IMG/VR virus record: IMGVR_UViG_3300025666_000040
Span: 1-25,126 of that record
From: a virus
DNA: 25,126 nt
Reading direction: 5' to 3' (one strand)
Shown here: piece after piece, positions 21,747 to 25,126 of the stretch
Layout of the letters: each line of letters begins with the position of its first letter
How positions within the stretch are numbered: the stretch's first letter is position 1
Notes under the pieces: generated by a model
The model's database searches: none
Told to the model about the DNA's origin: nothing
Seen by the model: only the letters and a program-made list of their open reading frames with translations
Program-made: the position numbers and the translations under genes

Positions 21747-22499
21747 ATGGCAGTATTATCAACAGGACAGAGTTTTGCGAGTGGCGATCAAGTCACCGCA
21801 CAGAAATTAATTGATATTGTCGGCCAAGCGTATTTTACCTCGGCGGCAGATACGACTGACAATTCGACCCTTACTTTAGGTTCGAGTAAATTAAAAGTTA
21901 AGGATGCCGGAATCACAGCGACCCAGTTGGCCACGGATTCCGTCATCACCGCAAAGATTCAAGATGGAGCAGTAACAGCCGCCAAGCTAGATGCTGGAGC
22001 AGTAAGTGTTCTCATGCCAACGGCATCAATTATGCCTTACGCCGGTTCATCTGCCCCAACAGGTTATTTATTGTGTGATGGTGCGGCAATTTCACGCTCC
22101 ACTTATTCGACTCTTTTTGGACTGTTGGCAACCACCTACGGATCGGGAGATGGTTCATCGACTTTCAATATCCCCGACCTTCGAGGCCGAGTAATTGCCG
22201 GACAGGATGATATGGGCGGAGCATCTGCTAATCGATTAACTGGTTTAACTGGTGGAGTTGACGGAGATGTTTTAGGCGGATCAGGAGGAGCAGAAACGCA
22301 CACCCTCAGTACCGCAGAACTGCCCGCTCATACCCACGGATTAATCATTGACTCATCCACATCAGACGATTTCGGGACTTCGGGGGGAAACACAAATAAT
22401 GTTTGCTCGGGTTCGGGTTCGACCGCTTCAACAGGAGGAGGCGGAGCCCACAACAATGTTCAGCCGACCATCATTTTAAATTACATAATAAAGACTTAA
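21747..22499 (+). CDS. Tail collar domain protein (fibre tip or short tail fibre)
   Basis: A 250-aa protein. The N-terminal 85 residues have a coiled, repeat-like pattern (ITATQLATDSVITAKIQDGA). The C-terminal part is a phage tail collar domain: MPYAGSSAPTGYLLCDGAAI, then STFNIPDLRGRVIAGQDDMG, a histidine-rich ELPAHTH and the closing NNVQPTIILNYIIKT. These are the signature elements of the T4 gp12/DUF-type collar fibres used for host binding. AGGAGA precedes the ATG, ten bases after the nozzle stop. A metal site through the HTH histidines is likely by family analogy. Confidence 0.93.
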   Translation: MAVLSTGQSFASGDQVTAQKLIDIVGQAYFTSAADTTDNSTLTLGSSKLKVKDAGITATQLATDSVITAKIQDGAVTAAKLDAGAVSVLMPTASIMPYAGSSAPTGYLLCDGAAISRSTYSTLFGLLATTYGSGDGSSTFNIPDLRGRVIAGQDDMGGASANRLTGLTGGVDGDVLGGSGGAETHTLSTAELPAHTHGLIIDSSTSDDFGTSGGNTNNVCSGSGSTASTGGGGAHNNVQPTIILNYIIKT

Positions 22500-22500
22500 T

Positions 22501-23895
22501 ATGGACTTCATAAAAAAATTAATCGGCCCATCGGAAGAGGAAATTGCAGAAGAAGCAGAGATGCGTTTAAATCTAGTACAACAGGCCCAAATAGCTCCCC
22601 AGCAAGTAACTCGCTCAAAAGACCCGCTTTCCCACCAATACGGGGACACCCATGTTCAAATGCGTCGGCGTACAAACCCAAGCCATTTTCCCGACACCAA
22701 CCCCGAGCATTTTAATCAGGATATTTCGCAAGACCAGGTAATAAAATATTTAGCCGAACAATCGCCAAGCGGGGAATCGTTAGCGTACATCAATCCGATC
22801 GAACGGGAACTTCTCATGCTCTCCGGTGCAAAGGGTAAAATGACAAAAGATGGAATAGTTTCCTTCGCCCCCGAAGATCCGCTCAAACAGGCGGCCATGC
22901 TTCTTAACACAGCCGCACCGGAAGGTGAAGGATTAGCGTACATTAATCAACAAGAAGCACAAATGCTAAAGGATGCCGGTGGAGCGGGTGAACCGGTCAA
23001 CTCCTCGGGAGTACCTTCCTTCTTCTTGCAGAAACTCTTTGGAGGAGGAAAAGCACCCCCTCCCTTACCCGAATTTAATGTCGGCAAATCTGCCCGAGAT
23101 TATGTCGGAGCAATGGCCGACTCAGGGCTTCAAGATCAAATGCTTGGGGTACGCCAAAAGTACGACCCACAGTATCAAGATTTACAGATGGGTCTTGCCC
23201 AACGAGCCGCCGATCCGATGGCTAGCCTAGCAGAATCGAATGCTATGCGGTCACAGGATTTCGGGGCGAGGATGGCAGAAAGACAGGCGGGGTCAGATAT
23301 TTCTATGCTTGGTCGATTTGGTGCGGATATGAATCAGGCTTATCGTGCATCCGATCCACTCATGCAAGCTCGTACACAACAAGCTAACCAGTTAGCCGAT
23401 CAGGCTTTCAATGAAGCACAAATGACTGACCTATCGCCCGAAATGAGACGGCGAGCCACTCAGTCCGCCCGTGAAGGATTAGTGGCGAGGGGTAGGGGAA
23501 TGGATAATGCGGGCATTGCCGCTGAGGCCATGAGCCGAGAGGATTATTTAAGAGATATTATCGGACAGAATCGCCAACAAGCACAAAGCCTCGGATCTTA
23601 TGCATCTAATTTAAATAAATCAACCTCAGTCGATCCAATGGCGATGCTTCGAGGTGGACAGAATTATACCGCCCAAGGATTTGGAGAAAGGTCCGCACTT
23701 TTCGGAATGCCACAGGAATCAGTAACTCGGATAAATCCCGATGCTGGAGTAAATATTGGTATGCAAGGTTATGCTAATAAAGCGAACTACGACTCAGCAA
23801 ATTACGCCGCCCGAGAAAATGCGGCGAGCGGAATGGCACAGGGTTTATTTGGTGCGATTGGATCATTAGGCGGTGGATATCTAAGCAGAGGATAA
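22501..23895 (+). CDS. Internal virion / ejection protein with tandem GE-LAYIN repeats
   Basis: A 464-aa helical, Gln/Ala-rich protein, likely stored in the capsid and ejected with DNA. Two imperfect copies of a module lie at residues 88-122 (GESLAYINPIERELLMLSGA, ending DGIVSF) and 139-174 (GEGLAYINQQEAQMLKDAGG, ending SGVPSFF). From memory a similar 'LAYI-P-EA-LLK--GG-G---AGIPSF' segment occurs in many phage virion proteins. Residues 200-370 are long helices with many Met and Gln. The C-terminus has a Gly-rich tail (GLFGAIGSLGGGYLSRG). It starts without a Shine-Dalgarno sequence. Homology to a specific ejection protein cannot be fixed here. Confidence 0.75.
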   Translation: MDFIKKLIGPSEEEIAEEAEMRLNLVQQAQIAPQQVTRSKDPLSHQYGDTHVQMRRRTNPSHFPDTNPEHFNQDISQDQVIKYLAEQSPSGESLAYINPIERELLMLSGAKGKMTKDGIVSFAPEDPLKQAAMLLNTAAPEGEGLAYINQQEAQMLKDAGGAGEPVNSSGVPSFFLQKLFGGGKAPPPLPEFNVGKSARDYVGAMADSGLQDQMLGVRQKYDPQYQDLQMGLAQRAADPMASLAESNAMRSQDFGARMAERQAGSDISMLGRFGADMNQAYRASDPLMQARTQQANQLADQAFNEAQMTDLSPEMRRRATQSAREGLVARGRGMDNAGIAAEAMSREDYLRDIIGQNRQQAQSLGSYASNLNKSTSVDPMAMLRGGQNYTAQGFGERSALFGMPQESVTRINPDAGVNIGMQGYANKANYDSANYAARENAASGMAQGLFGAIGSLGGGYLSRG

Positions 23896-23899
23896 AATT

Positions 23900-25126
23900 A
23901 TGGCAATTGGAGATACAGTTCAGGCGGGCTTAATGAAAATCGACACCTCGGCCTATGAAAGGGCGGGACAGGCAAATGCGAATGCAAATATGGCATTCGG
24001 CAATGCTCTTAACCAGGTAGCAAAAGGATTCATCGAAGGGCGAGAAAAGAAAGCACGGGCAGAAGAAATGACGGGCTATCTGATGAACCAGGGAGTCTCC
24101 GAAAAAGATGCCAAAGCAATCGCCAAGAATCCATTTCTGCAAAAAGAATATCAGCGTAAAAAAGGTGCTGAACAGCAGATGAAGATCGAAGAAGGCCGAA
24201 TTGCCCAAATGGCGGCCAACCGGCGAAGTGCGCAAAAGATTGCTGGAGATAAAGCCGCACAGATACAATCGGAAAAAGATTTGATTCAGGCAGAGGCAGA
24301 TGAGTTGAAGGCAAATCAGATGGGCATGGCAGAAGCCCTTTTAGCTGAAACACCCGATCCAGCAGTCGTAGAAGACTTTAACCAAGCACAGCCTGGCCTA
24401 TTCGCTTTAGGCGGGGATCAAGGTGCAAGAAATCGATTTTTAGAATTTCAAAGGGATGAAGCACCCAAAGTATTAGGCGGAGAACTTGGCTCATCTGATT
24501 TTGGTCGGTTTGCTAAAGAGCAAAATCTTGATCCTGTGCTTGCTGGTAGTCGATTTATGAGTTTGCAGAAGGCGGAGGCTGATTTAGCAGAGTCAAATAG
24601 AATAGACCCAAAAGATGCAATTGACCTTAAAAATAAGGAAGAGACAACAAGGCAATTATTCGACAAGCCATTAAACGATCTTAGTGCTAATTTCGATAAA
24701 AATAAACAAGTACAAGATTATAAAAATGTCGTTATATCTTATAATACGATAAGTTCAGCGGCAGAAAATCCGTCAGCCGCTGGTGACCTTAGTTTAATTT
24801 TTCAATACATGAAAGTTCTTGATCCTGGTAGTACAGTTAGAGAAGGGGAGTTTGCTAACGCACAAAACGCCGCCGGTGTCCCCGATCGAATAAGGAATAT
24901 GTTTAATAATTGGTCAAAAGGCCAAAGACTTGACGAAAAACAAAGACAAGATTTTATTACCCAAGCTAAAAAAATAGTAGATGCTAGAGGTAAATCTATC
25001 GATCCCTTGATCCGCCAAACTAGGCAGAAGTTTGACAGAACAATTAATAAGCAAAATCGAAATCTCGCACCGGACCAAGCTAACTTACTTTTTGAGGAGG
25101 TAATATTCCCTGACATAAGATTACCT
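23900..25126 (+). CDS. Internal virion / ejection protein (3' end outside window)
   Basis: The frame from the ATG at 23900 is open to the last base (409 codons). The N-terminal 130 residues are charged helices (FIEGREKKARAEEMTGYLMN). From about residue 270 comes a domain with SAAGDLSLIFQYMKVLDPGS, TVREGEFANAQNAAGVPDRI and RLDEKQRQDF. That 'GD-ALIF-YMK-LDPGS-VREGEF' block is a familiar segment of phage internal virion proteins. GC falls to about 31% at 24601-24720 from about 47% at 24121-24240 (hand counts), hinting at a recombined C-terminal part. Any catalytic domain, such as a transglycosylase, would lie outside the window. Confidence 0.85.
   Translation, partial: MAIGDTVQAGLMKIDTSAYERAGQANANANMAFGNALNQVAKGFIEGREKKARAEEMTGYLMNQGVSEKDAKAIAKNPFLQKEYQRKKGAEQQMKIEEGRIAQMAANRRSAQKIAGDKAAQIQSEKDLIQAEADELKANQMGMAEALLAETPDPAVVEDFNQAQPGLFALGGDQGARNRFLEFQRDEAPKVLGGELGSSDFGRFAKEQNLDPVLAGSRFMSLQKAEADLAESNRIDPKDAIDLKNKEETTRQLFDKPLNDLSANFDKNKQVQDYKNVVISYNTISSAAENPSAAGDLSLIFQYMKVLDPGSTVREGEFANAQNAAGVPDRIRNMFNNWSKGQRLDEKQRQDFITQAKKIVDARGKSIDPLIRQTRQKFDRTINKQNRNLAPDQANLLFEEVIFPDIRLP

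Noticed and set aside
1-25126. CRISPR array, insertion sequence or integrase
   Set aside because: No regularly spaced direct repeats, no transposase or recombinase motifs and no terminal repeats with target duplications were seen on either strand.

Overview
The window is a contiguous piece of a tailed-phage genome (Caudoviricetes). It carries a DNA replication module followed by a complete head module and most of a tail and ejection module. All convincing genes but one read rightward. Genes are tightly packed and many start and stop codons overlap (ATGA, TAATG, TTGA, GTGA). There is no rRNA, tRNA, insertion sequence, CRISPR array or integrase. No tail tube, sheath or tape-measure gene is visible. 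A nozzle-like tail protein, a collar/fibre protein and two large internal-virion proteins follow the head genes, so a short-tailed (podovirus-like) virion is the best inference. Several small proteins resemble families I remember from marine phages, and the DNA polymerase is of the virioplankton PolA type. A marine or aquatic host is therefore plausible, but the host cannot be named from this sequence. A lipoprotein with the topology of a unimolecular spanin would imply a Gram-negative host.

Layout. 1-1107: 3' part of a DNA cytosine-5 methyltransferase whose motif VIII region is overlapped in the +1 frame by a second protein-like reading frame. 1091-6079: replication and nucleotide genes, namely a 70-aa protein, family A DNA polymerase with proofreading domain, a 39-aa membrane peptide, a dNMP kinase-like protein, a sigma-region-4-like HTH protein, a PrimPol-type primase, a 64-aa protein and a RepA-like helicase ATPase. 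6080-6391: a non-coding stretch full of nested inverted repeats. 6392-6758: one doubtful ORF and spacer. 6759-7268: the only leftward gene, an HTH protein that may be a terminase small subunit or regulator. 7269-7526: a divergent control region with two dyads and a G-run.

7527-14907: large terminase, two small HTH proteins, portal, a short basic protein, two small acidic or unknown proteins, a PD-(D/E)XK nuclease, scaffold and major capsid protein. A strong intrinsic terminator follows at about 14936-14976. 14982-25126: neck or connector proteins, small structural proteins, a fibre/adhesin cassette with a LamG-like domain, a probable lysis cluster (lipoprotein plus two tiny membrane proteins), a nozzle-like tail protein, a tail-collar protein, and two internal-virion proteins, the last cut by the window end.

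How the genes work together: PrimPol, RepA-like ATPase, PolA and the kinase form a compact replication set. Terminase, portal, scaffold and capsid build and fill the head. The connector, nozzle, fibre and ejection proteins make the tail and deliver DNA. Points most worth a second look are the dual-frame region of the methyltransferase, the structured intergenic element at 6098-6285, the Leu at the PolA 762-equivalent site, and the unannotated tiny membrane-protein genes.
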